From UBA10677 sp045532295 (lineage in GTDB: Bacteria; Bacillota; Clostridia; Christensenellales; Pumilibacteraceae): a stretch of DNA of 64,000 bases. Both the position numbers and the translations under genes were made by a program. Positions 34,082 through 43,641 of the stretch are shown in pieces (position 1 is the stretch's first letter; the number at the start of each line of letters is the position of its first letter). The notes below the pieces were generated by a model that made no database searches, had not been told where the DNA came from, and saw only the letters and a list, made by a program, of their open reading frames with translations. The stretch spans positions 124,001 through 188,000 of the forward strand of contig JAZSFP010000007.1 in the NCBI GenBank assembly GCA_045532295.1, in the 5' to 3' direction.

Positions 34082-34183
34082 TTTACATACGACTTCCCTA
34101 CGCGAGTACTAACTCACAGGTTCAAAGGGACAATGCGTCTACGCATATCTCAGCGACTACTGTCGCGCCCCTAGCGGTATCAC
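34082..34183 (-). promoter_or_regulatory. TPP (thi-box) riboswitch
   Basis: The minus strand reads GGGGCGC...GCTGAGA...CCCTTTGAACCTG...GCGTAGGGAAG, which are the conserved blocks of the TPP aptamer in the right order. A partial P1 stem joins ATACCGCT and AGTCGTAT (one mismatch, one G-U). The stretch 33999-34341 has no gene: it holds this riboswitch, its terminator, the thiT leader and, at 34292-34326, the serA terminator. Confidence 0.93.
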
Positions 34184-34291
34184 GATGATTATAACGCAAC
34201 GGGGGAAGTCTTGTCAAGCGTTTTTTGAAGAATTTTTAAAAAAATTTTTGAAATAAAATCGTGTTAAAAATTGTTGATAAATTCGTTTAAA

Positions 34292-34326
34292 AAAGAAAAA
34301 CGGCGGGGTACGTACCTCGCCGTTTT
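34292..34326 (-). terminator. Terminator of serC-serA
   Basis: AAAACGGCGAGGTAC and GTACCCCGCCGTTTT arms on the minus strand, then TTTTCTTTT. It begins 15 bases after the serA stop. Confidence 0.88.
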
Positions 34327-34341
34327 ATAAAAACAACTAAT

Positions 34342-35505
34342 TTAGTCAATTGCTCTAACCTTCAAAATAGCGTCAAGCGCTGAAATTTTTTCAAGAGCAT
34401 CTTTCGAGCATTTTTCATCAAGGTCAAGAATAAGATATGCGTAATCGCCCTTTGCTTGAGACATAATATTAGCGATGTTAACGTTCTCTGCACTTATGAT
34501 ACCAGTAACGGTAGTAAGAAGGTTTTGAACGTTTCTATGAAGTACGGTAACGCGCATTTTGCCTTGACGAGGAAGTTTGCAAGCAGGAAGGTTTACGGAG
34601 TTGGTAATATTGCCGTTCTCGATATAATCCATCATTTGCTTTGCAACCATAACCGCGCAGTTGTCTTCAGCCTCGGGGGTGCTTGCGCCAAGGTGGGGAA
34701 TAGCCACTACGTTAGGAACGCAAAGCATTTCGTCGGAGGGGAAGTCCGTCACGTAGCGAGAAATCTTACCACTTTCAAGAGCAGAGAGAAGAGCGTCGCT
34801 ATCGCAAAGTTCGCCACGAGCAAAGTTAAGAATTGCCGCGCCGTCTTTCATAAGAGCGATAGTATCAGCGTTTACGGTCTTTCTCGTCTTATCGTTAAGA
34901 GGAACGTGAAGAGTAATGAAATCGCTCTTCTTGAAAATTTCGTTGATATCGGTTTCCTTATTAACACGGCTATCAAGGTGCCAAGCAGCGTCGATAGAGA
35001 TATAGGGGTCGTAACCAAGAACGTTCATTCCGAGAGCGATTGCGGTGTTAGCAACTGCCGCGCCGATCGCTCCAAGACCGATAACACCCAAGGTTTTACC
35101 GGTAATTTCGCAACCAACGAAAGAACTCTTGCCTTTTTCTACGAGTTTTCCAACCTCTGCGCCCTTTCCTTTAAGGGTTGAAGCCCAGTTGATACCGTCG
35201 GTAATTTTTCTGCCTGCGAGGAAAAGTCCGCAAATAACGAGTTCTTTAACTGCGTTAGCGTTTGCTCCGGGAGTGTTGAAAACTACGATACCCATTTCAG
35301 AACACTTGTCAATGGGAATATTGTTTACGCCAGCGCCTGCGCGACCTACGCAAAGAACGGAGGAGGGGATATCGTAATCGTGCATATTGAACGAACGAAG
35401 AACGATAGCGTCGGGATTAGCGCTTTCTTTAGTTAAGTTATAGTCAGCGGTAAATACGTCGTTAGCAACCTTGCTTATTTCGTTAAGTTTAAGAATATCG
35501 TACAT
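34342..35505 (-). CDS. serA: D-3-phosphoglycerate dehydrogenase SerA
   Basis: A 387-residue dehydrogenase that starts serine synthesis from 3-phosphoglycerate. Motifs: VGRAGAGVNNIP near 54-65, the NAD Rossmann GVIGLGAIGAAVA near 141-153 with DPY at its end, NFARGELCD near 229-237 and PHLGASTPEAE near 271-281. A C-terminal ACT domain (about 315-387, VTVLHRNVQNLLTTVTGIIS) suggests serine feedback. I start it at the ATG complementary to 35503-35505 after GAGGTTAC; an upstream in-frame start would enter serC. It is 13 bases after serC. Confidence 0.94.
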   Translation of the reverse strand: MYDILKLNEISKVANDVFTADYNLTKESANPDAIVLRSFNMHDYDIPSSVLCVGRAGAGVNNIPIDKCSEMGIVVFNTPGANANAVKELVICGLFLAGRKITDGINWASTLKGKGAEVGKLVEKGKSSFVGCEITGKTLGVIGLGAIGAAVANTAIALGMNVLGYDPYISIDAAWHLDSRVNKETDINEIFKKSDFITLHVPLNDKTRKTVNADTIALMKDGAAILNFARGELCDSDALLSALESGKISRYVTDFPSDEMLCVPNVVAIPHLGASTPEAEDNCAVMVAKQMMDYIENGNITNSVNLPACKLPRQGKMRVTVLHRNVQNLLTTVTGIISAENVNIANIMSQAKGDYAYLILDLDEKCSKDALEKISALDAILKVRAID

Positions 35506-35518
35506 AATAGTAACCTCA

Positions 35519-36604
35519 TTAAGCGTTTTCTTTTTCGAATTTAGCCATAAATTCAATAAGTTTCTTGATGCCTTCAACGGGCATAGCGTTGTAGATACTT
35601 GCTCTCATACCACCAACGAGACGATGACCCTTGATGGAAACGAGACCCTCTTTAGCCGCCTCAGCAACGAACTTAGCGTCAAGTTCAGGAGTGGGGGTAG
35701 TGAAGGGAACGTTCATAAGCGAACGGTATTCCTTTTCAACGGGGTTCTTGTAGAACGACGATGCGTCAATAAAGTCGTAGAGCATTTTTGCCTTGTCTTC
35801 GTTAATCTTTTGAATAGCCTTAACGCCACCCATTTCTTTAAGATGTTTGAATACTTCGCTTGCAACGTAAGTGGAGAAAGCAGGAGGAGTATTGTAAAGG
35901 CTCTTGTTTTCAACTTGAGTAGCCCATTTCATCATAGTGGGGCAGAGAGGACTTTCCTTGCCAAGCATATCGTTTCTAACGATTACGATAGTAACGCCTG
36001 CAGGAGCAATGTTTTTCTGCGCGCCAGCGTAAATTACCGCGAACTTGCTTACGTCAACTTCTTGACTTAAAATGCAAGAACTCATATCGGCAATGAGGGG
36101 AATATCACCCGTATCGGGAACTTCTGCGTAGCGAGTACCGAAGATGGTGTTATTGTAGCAGATATGAACGTAGTCAGCGTCGGGACGGAACATATCGCGA
36201 GTAAGTTTGGGAATATAAGTAAAGTTTTTATCCTTAGAGGATGCCACTTCAACCATATCACCGTACTTTTTAGCCTCTTTGTAAGCCTTGCCGGAGAAGT
36301 TACCAGTAACTACGTAGTCGCCCTTAGCAGAAGTAGTACCATTTGAAAGGTTAAGAGGAATAGCCTCGAATTGCATAGAAGCGCCACCTTGAACGAAAAT
36401 TACCGAATAATTATCGGGAATATTCATAAGTTCTCTTAAGAGGCTTTCTGCGTCAGCGTTGATTTTCTCGTAGGGTTTTGAGCGGTGACTCATCTCCATA
36501 ACGGACATACCAGTGCCCTCGTAGTCGATGAGACCTTTTTGGACCTTTTCCAAAACCTCGAGAGGTAACATAGACGGACCTGCTGAAAAATTGTAAACTC
36601 TCAT
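35519..36604 (-). CDS. serC: Phosphoserine aminotransferase SerC
   Basis: A 361-residue class V PLP aminotransferase. Motifs are NFSAGPSMLP (4-14), HRSKPYEKI near 40-48, FVQGGASMQFEAIP near 69-82, the PLP lysine in YAGAQKNIAPAG near 186-197 and HRLVGGMRASIYNAMP near 325-340. It converts phosphohydroxypyruvate to phosphoserine. It lies upstream of serA in the same transcript (promoter at 36652-36680). Confidence 0.95.
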   Translation of the reverse strand: MRVYNFSAGPSMLPLEVLEKVQKGLIDYEGTGMSVMEMSHRSKPYEKINADAESLLRELMNIPDNYSVIFVQGGASMQFEAIPLNLSNGTTSAKGDYVVTGNFSGKAYKEAKKYGDMVEVASSKDKNFTYIPKLTRDMFRPDADYVHICYNNTIFGTRYAEVPDTGDIPLIADMSSCILSQEVDVSKFAVIYAGAQKNIAPAGVTIVIVRNDMLGKESPLCPTMMKWATQVENKSLYNTPPAFSTYVASEVFKHLKEMGGVKAIQKINEDKAKMLYDFIDASSFYKNPVEKEYRSLMNVPFTTPTPELDAKFVAEAAKEGLVSIKGHRLVGGMRASIYNAMPVEGIKKLIEFMAKFEKENA

Positions 36605-36651
36605 ATCTGAAACTCCTTATGGAAAAAATTTAGCAAAAACTATATGGAATA

Positions 36652-36680
36652 ATTATAGTTTAATCGAAAACAAAAGGCAA
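36652..36680 (-). promoter_or_regulatory. Promoter of serC-serA
   Basis: On the minus strand TTGCCT (complement of 36675-36680) and TATAAT (complement of 36652-36657) are 17 bases apart. The gene-free stretch 36605-36917 holds this promoter and a divergent one at 36816; nothing else was seen. Confidence 0.7.
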
Positions 36681-36815
36681 GCGTTTTGAGGGTAAAAAAT
36701 GGTTTTTTCTAAAAAAATTCTTAAAAAAGACGAACTCTTCAGTTATTTAAAGTAAAAAAGAGTATTAATCGTTTAGCAAAAGTGTGGTACGGTTTAAAAT
36801 ATTTGCGTTCAATTG

Positions 36816-36844
36816 TTGACTTTATTGCAAAAATACCGTATAAT
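36816..36844 (+). promoter_or_regulatory. Promoter of the coiled-coil gene pair
   Basis: TTGACT (36816-36821) and TATAAT (36839-36844) with 17 bases between. It precedes the gene at 36918, which has an AGGAG site. Confidence 0.75.
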
Positions 36845-36917
36845 ATATAATGTTAAGAAGTTTCAAAAATTGCAAAAAAGTGGGAACTGTTAAATTAACG
36901 AACAGGAGTATCAAATA

Positions 36918-38951
36918 ATGGTGTTATTTACAATAGGTGATTTTCAAGTAACCTTAAACTTATTAATTGACGTTCTTGTCGCTTTGCTGTGTGTTATCAT
37001 TTTGATAATTTTTGGAGTACATATCTCTAAGGACCTCAAAAGGCAAAAGAAAGCGCGAGAAGAAAAAAAGGCTAACGCTGGGCAAGAAGGAGTCTCAAGC
37101 GTTACTCCGCCGGTAAAAGAGACTAAGGCGGAAAAAAGAGAACGCATTAAGAAAGAAAAGGAATTAAAGAAAGCGGAGAAGAAAATAAAGCGTGGCGGAG
37201 AGCAAGTAGTAGATGCACCTGACCCCGTCGTTTCGTTGCTTGGATTTGACCCGTATTCGCCCATTGAAAACGAGACTTGTGAAATTGCGGAAACCTTTTA
37301 CGACGTAGAACAAGAGACGGAAGATATGCGTATCCTTCGTGAAAGAATGCAAGTTGCTCGTATTACCGAGAAGAAAATTGAAGTTCTTAACGATAGATTA
37401 TCGAAAGTTAAGTACGAACTTGAAAAGATATCGCGATTACTTAGAGATAATAAAGTAGTAATATCTACCGCTACTACCGTTGGCGATAGACTCAGAGAAG
37501 AGATTGCGACTCTTACTGTAGACAAGAAAACTACCAAAAAAAATAAGGACGCAATAGCCTCGCTCCGAGCAGAACTTGAAAAGAACGAAACGCTTATGGG
37601 TGGAATCGTTGGAATCGTAGAGAAGAAGAACAACGAAGAGAGACTGTTACGCGACGCACAAAATTATCTTACTGCAGAAATATCGCGTACAGAACGAGAT
37701 TTATCTTTTATCAATACCGATATTGATAGGCTCAATGAGAGCGTAGGCGCTGAACTTCGCAAAATAGAGAACGATAATAGAGCAAGGGCGCTTATGACGA
37801 AGTATCGCGAACTCAAGCCTTTGCTTGAATCGGTAAATAGATTGTATTCTGAAATTAAAGAACTCGACGAAAAACTTTCAGATATTCACGAGGAAAAGAA
37901 CAAACTTAAGAGTAAACTTTCTACGCTTATGGAGGAACTTCGTCAAAGTTACGGAGCAAAGGACGCTGGTGGTGTTGCTTCGAGAATTAGCGAAGTAAAC
38001 GCCCTAATCGTGAAGTTTGACGAGGAAGAAGAGCGCTTTATTAAGGAAAAGGAATCAAAAATTTCCGCTTTCCGTATTGCGAAAAACAAAGCGAACGAGT
38101 TTTTAGAGAAGGAAAAATACGACCTTGACGATATTATTCTTGCTGAGGATAAGGTCGTAGGCGAAATTGAGTATGAAAAAGTAAAGAAAGAATACGAACT
38201 TGCCCGCGAAAGAACGGCTAAAGAATATGAAGATGCTCAAAAGAAATACGACGCTATATCCACGAGAAAAGTCCGTTTCGGTAGAAAACAGGAGACGGAA
38301 AAGCGCGCTTATGAAGAAGAACTTAGCGATGCTTTATCGGCATTAAAGAAAACGAGAACGGCAAACGAAAAGGCTATTGCGGATTGCGAAAACGTATTAC
38401 CGTCCATTTCTCCAGATTCCCTTATTAAGTCTGGTAGCGGTGTTATGAGCAAGGAGCGTATGAGTAAACGCACCGAGCAAAATAAGGATAGATTTGGTGA
38501 TACGAGAGAGCGTATTCGTAGAATTCGTCAAGAGAGCGCGGAACGAGAGAGCAATATTCGCTCTTCTCGTTATCCCTCAACTTCGCAAAGACAGTCGTCT
38601 GCGTCCGTTCCTGCGTCAAGTTCGCCCGATAGGCTTGCTATGTTACTTCAGCGTCTTGCTGACCTCGAAGAAATAGTTCGCAAGGAGACGGAAAAGAGAG
38701 AGCGTAGAATTGCTTATTTTGAATCGCTTTCCGTGCCTGAGCGTATAGAAAAACGCAAAGCAGAAGTAATATCACTGCGCAAGAGATTGCATTACATAAA
38801 AAACGCGCAAGAGGCTAACGAGTTTAAGCGCAAACTTTACAAGTATTCACTTTCGCTTTCAGAAGAAGAAATGAGCGACACTGTACTTTCCGAAATGATA
38901 CATCGTCTTATGGACGAGGCAACGGCGCTTGGCGAGAAAAGAGGCAATTAA
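36918..38951 (+). CDS. Large membrane-anchored coiled-coil protein, unknown
   Basis: A 677-residue protein I do not recognise. One N-terminal membrane segment (about 12-34) is followed by a Lys/Glu-rich stretch with AEKRERIKKEKELKKAEKK-like runs (about 70-95), then almost continuous predicted coiled coil (about 135-480) with regular heptads (RLSKVKYELEKISRLL, ERDLSFINTDIDRLNE). A Ser/Arg-rich hinge (about 520-575) and a final helical part (about 575-677) close it. This layout suits a cytoplasmic filament or tether. It shares a transcript with the acidic protein at 38981. Confidence 0.65.
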   Translation: MVLFTIGDFQVTLNLLIDVLVALLCVIILIIFGVHISKDLKRQKKAREEKKANAGQEGVSSVTPPVKETKAEKRERIKKEKELKKAEKKIKRGGEQVVDAPDPVVSLLGFDPYSPIENETCEIAETFYDVEQETEDMRILRERMQVARITEKKIEVLNDRLSKVKYELEKISRLLRDNKVVISTATTVGDRLREEIATLTVDKKTTKKNKDAIASLRAELEKNETLMGGIVGIVEKKNNEERLLRDAQNYLTAEISRTERDLSFINTDIDRLNESVGAELRKIENDNRARALMTKYRELKPLLESVNRLYSEIKELDEKLSDIHEEKNKLKSKLSTLMEELRQSYGAKDAGGVASRISEVNALIVKFDEEEERFIKEKESKISAFRIAKNKANEFLEKEKYDLDDIILAEDKVVGEIEYEKVKKEYELARERTAKEYEDAQKKYDAISTRKVRFGRKQETEKRAYEEELSDALSALKKTRTANEKAIADCENVLPSISPDSLIKSGSGVMSKERMSKRTEQNKDRFGDTRERIRRIRQESAERESNIRSSRYPSTSQRQSSASVPASSSPDRLAMLLQRLADLEEIVRKETEKRERRIAYFESLSVPERIEKRKAEVISLRKRLHYIKNAQEANEFKRKLYKYSLSLSEEEMSDTVLSEMIHRLMDEATALGEKRGN

Positions 38952-38980
38952 TTGTATTGTAATTAAAAGGAGAAATTCAA

Positions 38981-41458
38981 ATGTCAAACGGATATGATAG
39001 ACGCTCGGACGATTTATTAGATTTTGAGCCCGATAGCATAGAAGAGGATATTTTCGACGACGATAAACTTGAACGCGTTCTTGGAGAAATTGCTGAAATA
39101 AAGAATACGATTAACGAATTGCCCGACGCTGATTACGAAGGAGCATCTGGGTATACGAGTGGTGCGTCTGAGCGTAGAGACGACGTGCGTTTCGCGAGAA
39201 CGACTCATCGCATTCAGGAAGATATTCGCCGTCTTAACACGCGCATAAACGATATGGAAAGTTTTGGCGGTTATCGTGACGACGAGGTTACGGGAACGGT
39301 TTCTCATTTGTGTATGCTCGTTGAGGATTTAGTGCGCGCAACGAGAGAGAGCGAGCGTAGATTATCTGATGAACTTAATTCGATTAAAAATCAATTATAT
39401 AAAAATTCCGCATCTGGAGACCTAACTTCAGTTCTTAATGCGATAAAGGCTAACCTTAAGAGCAGTGAAGATTTTATCATCAACATTAACAACGCCGTTG
39501 ACGGACTGTCGGCAGTTAGTGGAGAAAAGAAAGAGTGCGGTGGCGGTTGTGATACTGAACTTCTTCGCCACATTTACGAACTCAAAACGCTCGTAGGTGC
39601 AGTTTCGCCTGCAATGGCAAAGAAGAACGAGGAACTTTCTGAACTTTACGGCTTACTTGCTAAAGTTAAGTATGAATTAAAGCGAGAAAACGCAACGGTA
39701 GCAGATAAATACTCCGCCGTTGATATGCTTACGCGCAGACTTTACGAAACTACCGAGTGTGACGTCGTTCCGATAGTTGAAAGTATCAACGCCGTAATTG
39801 ATATGCTTGGACGATTACCTCTTGACGTAGACACCGCTAACGACGTGTTTGATTATGCTGGAGCAAACGAGCAATTTAGTATTCCTGCGTCGAGAAAAGA
39901 GGCAATTCGTTCGTATCTTTCTAAAGTTGACGCAATGATGAGAGAGGGCGCAAGCGATAGCGTAGATGAACTGCCTGATCTGATTGCGACCAAGAACAGC
40001 ATACAAAACAATAGAAACGAGTTTGAATGTGAGAGTATTTACTCGTCTATTCTTAATACGAACATAACGCTACTTAACGAAAAAGATCCTGCGAAGATTA
40101 AACTTCTTAAAGCGGAAATCAAAAGACAAATCAAACGCCTTACGATATTAGAAGTAAGCGACTTAATTGCGTACCCGTATGTAAAAATTAGTCGCCCGTA
40201 TCGTGTTTCTCGACTTTCCGAAAGCGAGGGGCTTAGCGCAAAAGTCGCTGAGATTAAGAATATGATGCTTGACGCTCCACGTGGTAAAACCGACGAAAGC
40301 GTGGACAGTGAAAGCGTTGACGCTCGCGTAGGAAATATGAGCGAAATATCCCAAGGTATTCTCGACCTTAAGGGCGATTGTCTTGCTATTTTAGATAAAC
40401 TTGACAACAACGGCGAAGGGGGTAGCGTAAGCGCAATCACGCTTGAAGAAATCGTTGCTCAACTTGATAGACTTTTCGATGATATTCGCAATCTTGCTAC
40501 CGATAGCGAAAATGGAATTATGGGAGCAATCGAAGTTCTTGGCGACGCGATTGCAGGTATTTCGCAAGTTCAGGACGATAACGCTAAAGCGGCTCTTGAA
40601 GATAGAGTTAAACTCTTAAATGACGTTGCCTTTATTCGCGCAAGCATTGAGCACGGGGAGGGTGTTCGTGTAGAACAACCCGAAATTCCCGTTATGATGA
40701 GTGACGGAGGAGTGGAGGGAACGGAAAGCGAACCTGAGGTAAAGGTTGATTATTCCGAAAGATTAGATGTTATCGAGAGAAATCAACAAGCAATCTTAGA
40801 CGCTCTTGATTACCTCGTGCTTCGCGCTCAGCCCGGCGCTGACGATAACAATGCACCTACTGCTCCTACTATTTTGCGTGAGGGCGCAAGCGATATTTTA
40901 GACGCCCTTGCTCGAATTGAAAGCAAACTTGACAAAGTTATTGAAAAGGTCGAAACTCCCGTTGTTGCGCCTGTAAGCGACGGTGGAAAAGTCGATGATA
41001 CTCTTAAAGAAATAAGACTTCTTCGAGACCAACTCTTTGCTGTAAGTATGGCAAGCGTAAGCGACGGCGATGCGGACGATTACGAGAGTTACAATAATAT
41101 AATACTTAACGAGATTTACGCTTTAGCCGATACCGTTGATGCGCTTGTGGAAAAGATGGAAAATCAACCTGCGTCCACTCCTGACGGAGAAGAGAAAATG
41201 GCAGAAGAAATTGCTCAACTTCGTAATACGCTTACTGAGGCAATCACCGATAAAAAAGAAGACGATGAACTTATGAAGGAGATCAAAAAAATTCGCGAAA
41301 CGCTTAATAAAAAAGCGCCAGTCACTCCTTCCGTAGTTACCGCTCCTGCGCCCAAGAAAAAGAGTAAAAAATCGGTTACGCCTATTGCTAAAGAGACGAG
41401 CGTAAGTGAACTTCTTCAAAAAATGGGTAAAACTAACATTATAAGAGACGATGACTAA
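38981..41458 (+). CDS. Very large acidic helical protein, unknown
   Basis: An 825-residue protein without a signal peptide or membrane segment. It is strongly acidic at both ends (SIEEDIFDDDKLERVLGEI near 16-34) and built of many short Leu/Ile-rich helices such as LLRHIYELKTLVGAV and LLDALARIESKLDK-like units, spaced by Gly/Asp-rich loops. The C-terminus becomes basic (APKKKSKKSVTP). I know no family with this layout. It begins 29 bases after the coiled-coil gene and has an AAGGAG site, so the two are probably one system, perhaps a scaffold or partner of the membrane-tethered protein. Confidence 0.6.
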   Translation: MSNGYDRRSDDLLDFEPDSIEEDIFDDDKLERVLGEIAEIKNTINELPDADYEGASGYTSGASERRDDVRFARTTHRIQEDIRRLNTRINDMESFGGYRDDEVTGTVSHLCMLVEDLVRATRESERRLSDELNSIKNQLYKNSASGDLTSVLNAIKANLKSSEDFIININNAVDGLSAVSGEKKECGGGCDTELLRHIYELKTLVGAVSPAMAKKNEELSELYGLLAKVKYELKRENATVADKYSAVDMLTRRLYETTECDVVPIVESINAVIDMLGRLPLDVDTANDVFDYAGANEQFSIPASRKEAIRSYLSKVDAMMREGASDSVDELPDLIATKNSIQNNRNEFECESIYSSILNTNITLLNEKDPAKIKLLKAEIKRQIKRLTILEVSDLIAYPYVKISRPYRVSRLSESEGLSAKVAEIKNMMLDAPRGKTDESVDSESVDARVGNMSEISQGILDLKGDCLAILDKLDNNGEGGSVSAITLEEIVAQLDRLFDDIRNLATDSENGIMGAIEVLGDAIAGISQVQDDNAKAALEDRVKLLNDVAFIRASIEHGEGVRVEQPEIPVMMSDGGVEGTESEPEVKVDYSERLDVIERNQQAILDALDYLVLRAQPGADDNNAPTAPTILREGASDILDALARIESKLDKVIEKVETPVVAPVSDGGKVDDTLKEIRLLRDQLFAVSMASVSDGDADDYESYNNIILNEIYALADTVDALVEKMENQPASTPDGEEKMAEEIAQLRNTLTEAITDKKEDDELMKEIKKIRETLNKKAPVTPSVVTAPAPKKKSKKSVTPIAKETSVSELLQKMGKTNIIRDDD

Positions 41459-41480
41459 ATAAAAGATAAATAATATCGAT

Positions 41481-42263
41481 ATGAAGAAAGACTACCACGT
41501 GCATCCGATGATAATGAAAAAATCGCTTGGTAATTTTGAGCAATTCGTTCAAAAAGAGGTAAGCGAGGGTGTAGACGAAATATGTATTACTGATCATATG
41601 CCTCTCAAACGCTTTGATGGGAACGAAGACCGTATCCCGCTTGGAAAAGTGAAGGAATATTGCGAGTTGGTTCAAAAACTTAGAGAAGATTATAGAGGCG
41701 TAATTAGCATTAAATGTGGAATTGAAATCGACTATCACGATTCTTTGCGTTCGCACATTGAAGAAATTTTGAATACGGGAAAGTTTGATTTCGTACTTGG
41801 GTCATCACATGTGGGCGTTATTAATCCTCGTTTCCGTGAGGAATACCAGTCCCCGGACGAGTATGCAATTGCCGTTTATAACAATGTCTTAAATGCGGCA
41901 AAATCGGGATATTTTACCACGATTTCACATCTTGATCAATTCAGAAATCTTTTAGTAAACTATTCATTTAACAATGAAGTAAAACAGTATTCTTACTCGT
42001 TACATCTTGAGAAAATTATCGAGATTTTAGACGTCGTCAAGAAGAACGACTTATATCTTGAAATTAATCCGCGTTTGTTTATGCTTACTGGTAAAGTGGA
42101 GAATACCTATCCGCAACCAGAAATTTTAACGCTCGCGTTAGAACGCAACGTAAAGTTTAGTTACGGCTCGGACGCGCATTTTCCTAACGAATGCGCAACC
42201 TGTCTTAAAGATTTACGCACTCACGAATTATACGGAAAAGCAATAGCGCAGTGGGAGGCTTAA
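41481..42263 (+). CDS. PHP-domain histidinol-phosphatase-like protein
   Basis: A 260-residue PHP protein of the HisJ type. Motifs are DYHVHPM (4-10), CITDHMPLKR near 36-45, GIEIDYHDSLR near 76-86, SSHVGVI near 107-113, ISHLDQFRN near 146-154 and YGSDAHFPNEC near 229-239, which supply the metal ligands. Family members remove phosphate from histidinol phosphate, but no his genes are nearby, so another small phosphate ester is possible. The ATG has no ribosome site; it lies 22 bases after the acidic protein. Confidence 0.82.
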   Translation: MKKDYHVHPMIMKKSLGNFEQFVQKEVSEGVDEICITDHMPLKRFDGNEDRIPLGKVKEYCELVQKLREDYRGVISIKCGIEIDYHDSLRSHIEEILNTGKFDFVLGSSHVGVINPRFREEYQSPDEYAIAVYNNVLNAAKSGYFTTISHLDQFRNLLVNYSFNNEVKQYSYSLHLEKIIEILDVVKKNDLYLEINPRLFMLTGKVENTYPQPEILTLALERNVKFSYGSDAHFPNECATCLKDLRTHELYGKAIAQWEA

Positions 42264-42264
42264 T

Positions 42265-43008
42265 GTGAAAGTGCACTTTTGGGGCACGGGAAGTGCCGTG
42301 CCAACGGAAGAAAGAAATTGTCAAACGCTTGCGATTGAGTGTAACGGTTATTTCTATATCTTTGATTGTGGCGCGCCTCTTGCTGAGGTTTTATCAAAAA
42401 ATAATATACCGTATAGCAAAATTAAAGCAATTTTTCTTTCTCATATTCATCGTGACCACATAAGCGGGATATTTACTTTTGCTTGCTTGTATGCATTTAA
42501 CGTTCAGCAACTTAAGACTAATATTTTTTGTCCAGTAAAAGAGTGGGCGGAGGCGTTGGTCTCTTTAATTAAAGCAACTGCGCCCGATAAGAAATACGAC
42601 GAAACCGTATTTAACTTTTCTTACGGCAAAGAAGGGGGAATTTATTTTGACGATAATATTACCGTTACGGCAATTCCTACGATGCATCAAAAAAATATCA
42701 ATTATCCTTCGTATGCATTTATGATTGAGGGAGAGAAAAAGAGGATTATTATTACGGGTGATTTGCTTTTTGACGCAAGCGATTTCCCGAAAATAGCAAT
42801 GGAAATTGAAACTGACGCTATTATCACGGAACTACATCATTTTGGCCCCCAAACTCTTTATCCTATACTAAGGCAGTGCGAAACCGAGAAAGCACTTATA
42901 ATTCATATCGATGAAATCAATCGTGAAAAGTTTGAACTTAGTGGTAAAGATAGCGGTTGTGAATTCCCTATATATTTCCCAAAAGATAATCAAATCTATG
43001 AAATTTAA
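42265..43008 (+). CDS. Metallo-beta-lactamase-fold hydrolase (RNase Z-like)
   Basis: A 247-residue MBL-fold enzyme. The start is LGTGSAVPT-like (FWGTGSAVPTEERN near 5-18), the metal motif is SHIHRDHISG near 58-67, and further ligands occur in PTMHQKN near 143-149, ITGDLLFD near 169-176 and ITELHH near 190-195. The layout resembles RNase Z/ElaC and related phosphodiesterases, but the RNase Z substrate arm is not evident. It starts with GTG after GGGAGG, one base after the PHP gene, so the two are coupled. Confidence 0.85.
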   Translation: MKVHFWGTGSAVPTEERNCQTLAIECNGYFYIFDCGAPLAEVLSKNNIPYSKIKAIFLSHIHRDHISGIFTFACLYAFNVQQLKTNIFCPVKEWAEALVSLIKATAPDKKYDETVFNFSYGKEGGIYFDDNITVTAIPTMHQKNINYPSYAFMIEGEKKRIIITGDLLFDASDFPKIAMEIETDAIITELHHFGPQTLYPILRQCETEKALIIHIDEINREKFELSGKDSGCEFPIYFPKDNQIYEI

Positions 43009-43030
43009 CTAAATAATCCATCAAATTAAG

Positions 43031-43062
43031 ACTGCAAAGAGGAAACTCTTTGCAGTTTTTTT
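43031..43062 (+). terminator. Terminator after the MBL-fold gene
   Basis: ACTGCAAAGAG and CTCTTTGCAGT with loop GAAA, then seven T. Confidence 0.9.
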
Positions 43063-43095
43063 GCATATAATGAAATGTAGCAAAAGAGGGAATTT

Positions 43096-43593
43096 ATGAT
43101 ATTTTTACTAATGGTATTTACGGTAAGTTTAGACGCTTATATTGCGAGTCTTGCTTATAATTTAAAGAAAAAACTTACCTTTTGGGAACTGCTCTACGCC
43201 GGCTCGTTCACTTTTTGGGTAAGTTTGCTTGCGCTTTCTTTTAATGGGCTTTTGCGAGCGCATATTCTTTATATAAAGGAAATAGGCGCTTGCGTCTTTT
43301 TGTTACTCGGTCTTAAGAATTATTATTCGTATTTTGCTAACGACAAAGAAGACGAAACCGTAGGTTCCATTGCGATGCTTGGTCTTGGCGTTAGCGTAGA
43401 TGCTGGAATTGCCTGTCTTACTACTGACTTAGTAGCGCCTTTACTATTGAGCGCAACGACGATGTTTTTGGGACATTTTTGTTTTCTTTTGCTCGGTGCG
43501 TATATAGCAAGAGCAGTCAAAATAATAAAAAAACTTTCACTAATTTCAGGATTAATGTTAATTTTTCTTGGTTTATTTAAACTGTTATTCTAA
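43096..43593 (+). CDS. MntP/YtaF-family membrane protein
   Basis: A 165-residue polytopic protein with six hydrophobic segments. Two related half-motifs, FTVSLDAYIASLAYN (8-22) and LGVSVDAGIACLTTD (about 98-112), are the repeated signature of the MntP manganese exporter and YtaF sporulation families, with the Asp residues in the membrane. It is shorter than both families usually are. The ribosome site is AGAGGG. It lies between a terminator and murA and may be expressed alone. Substrate (Mn2+ or another cation) is inferred from the family only. Confidence 0.7.
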   Translation: MIFLLMVFTVSLDAYIASLAYNLKKKLTFWELLYAGSFTFWVSLLALSFNGLLRAHILYIKEIGACVFLLLGLKNYYSYFANDKEDETVGSIAMLGLGVSVDAGIACLTTDLVAPLLLSATTMFLGHFCFLLLGAYIARAVKIIKKLSLISGLMLIFLGLFKLLF

Positions 43594-43641
43594 AGTAATT
43601 CTTTAATTGTTCCGCTTTGGGACGCTAATTTTGAGGTGATT

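Noticed and set aside
34084..34183. tRNA-like fold in the thiT leader
   Set aside because: The conserved blocks are those of the TPP aptamer; no anticodon arm or CCA end is present.
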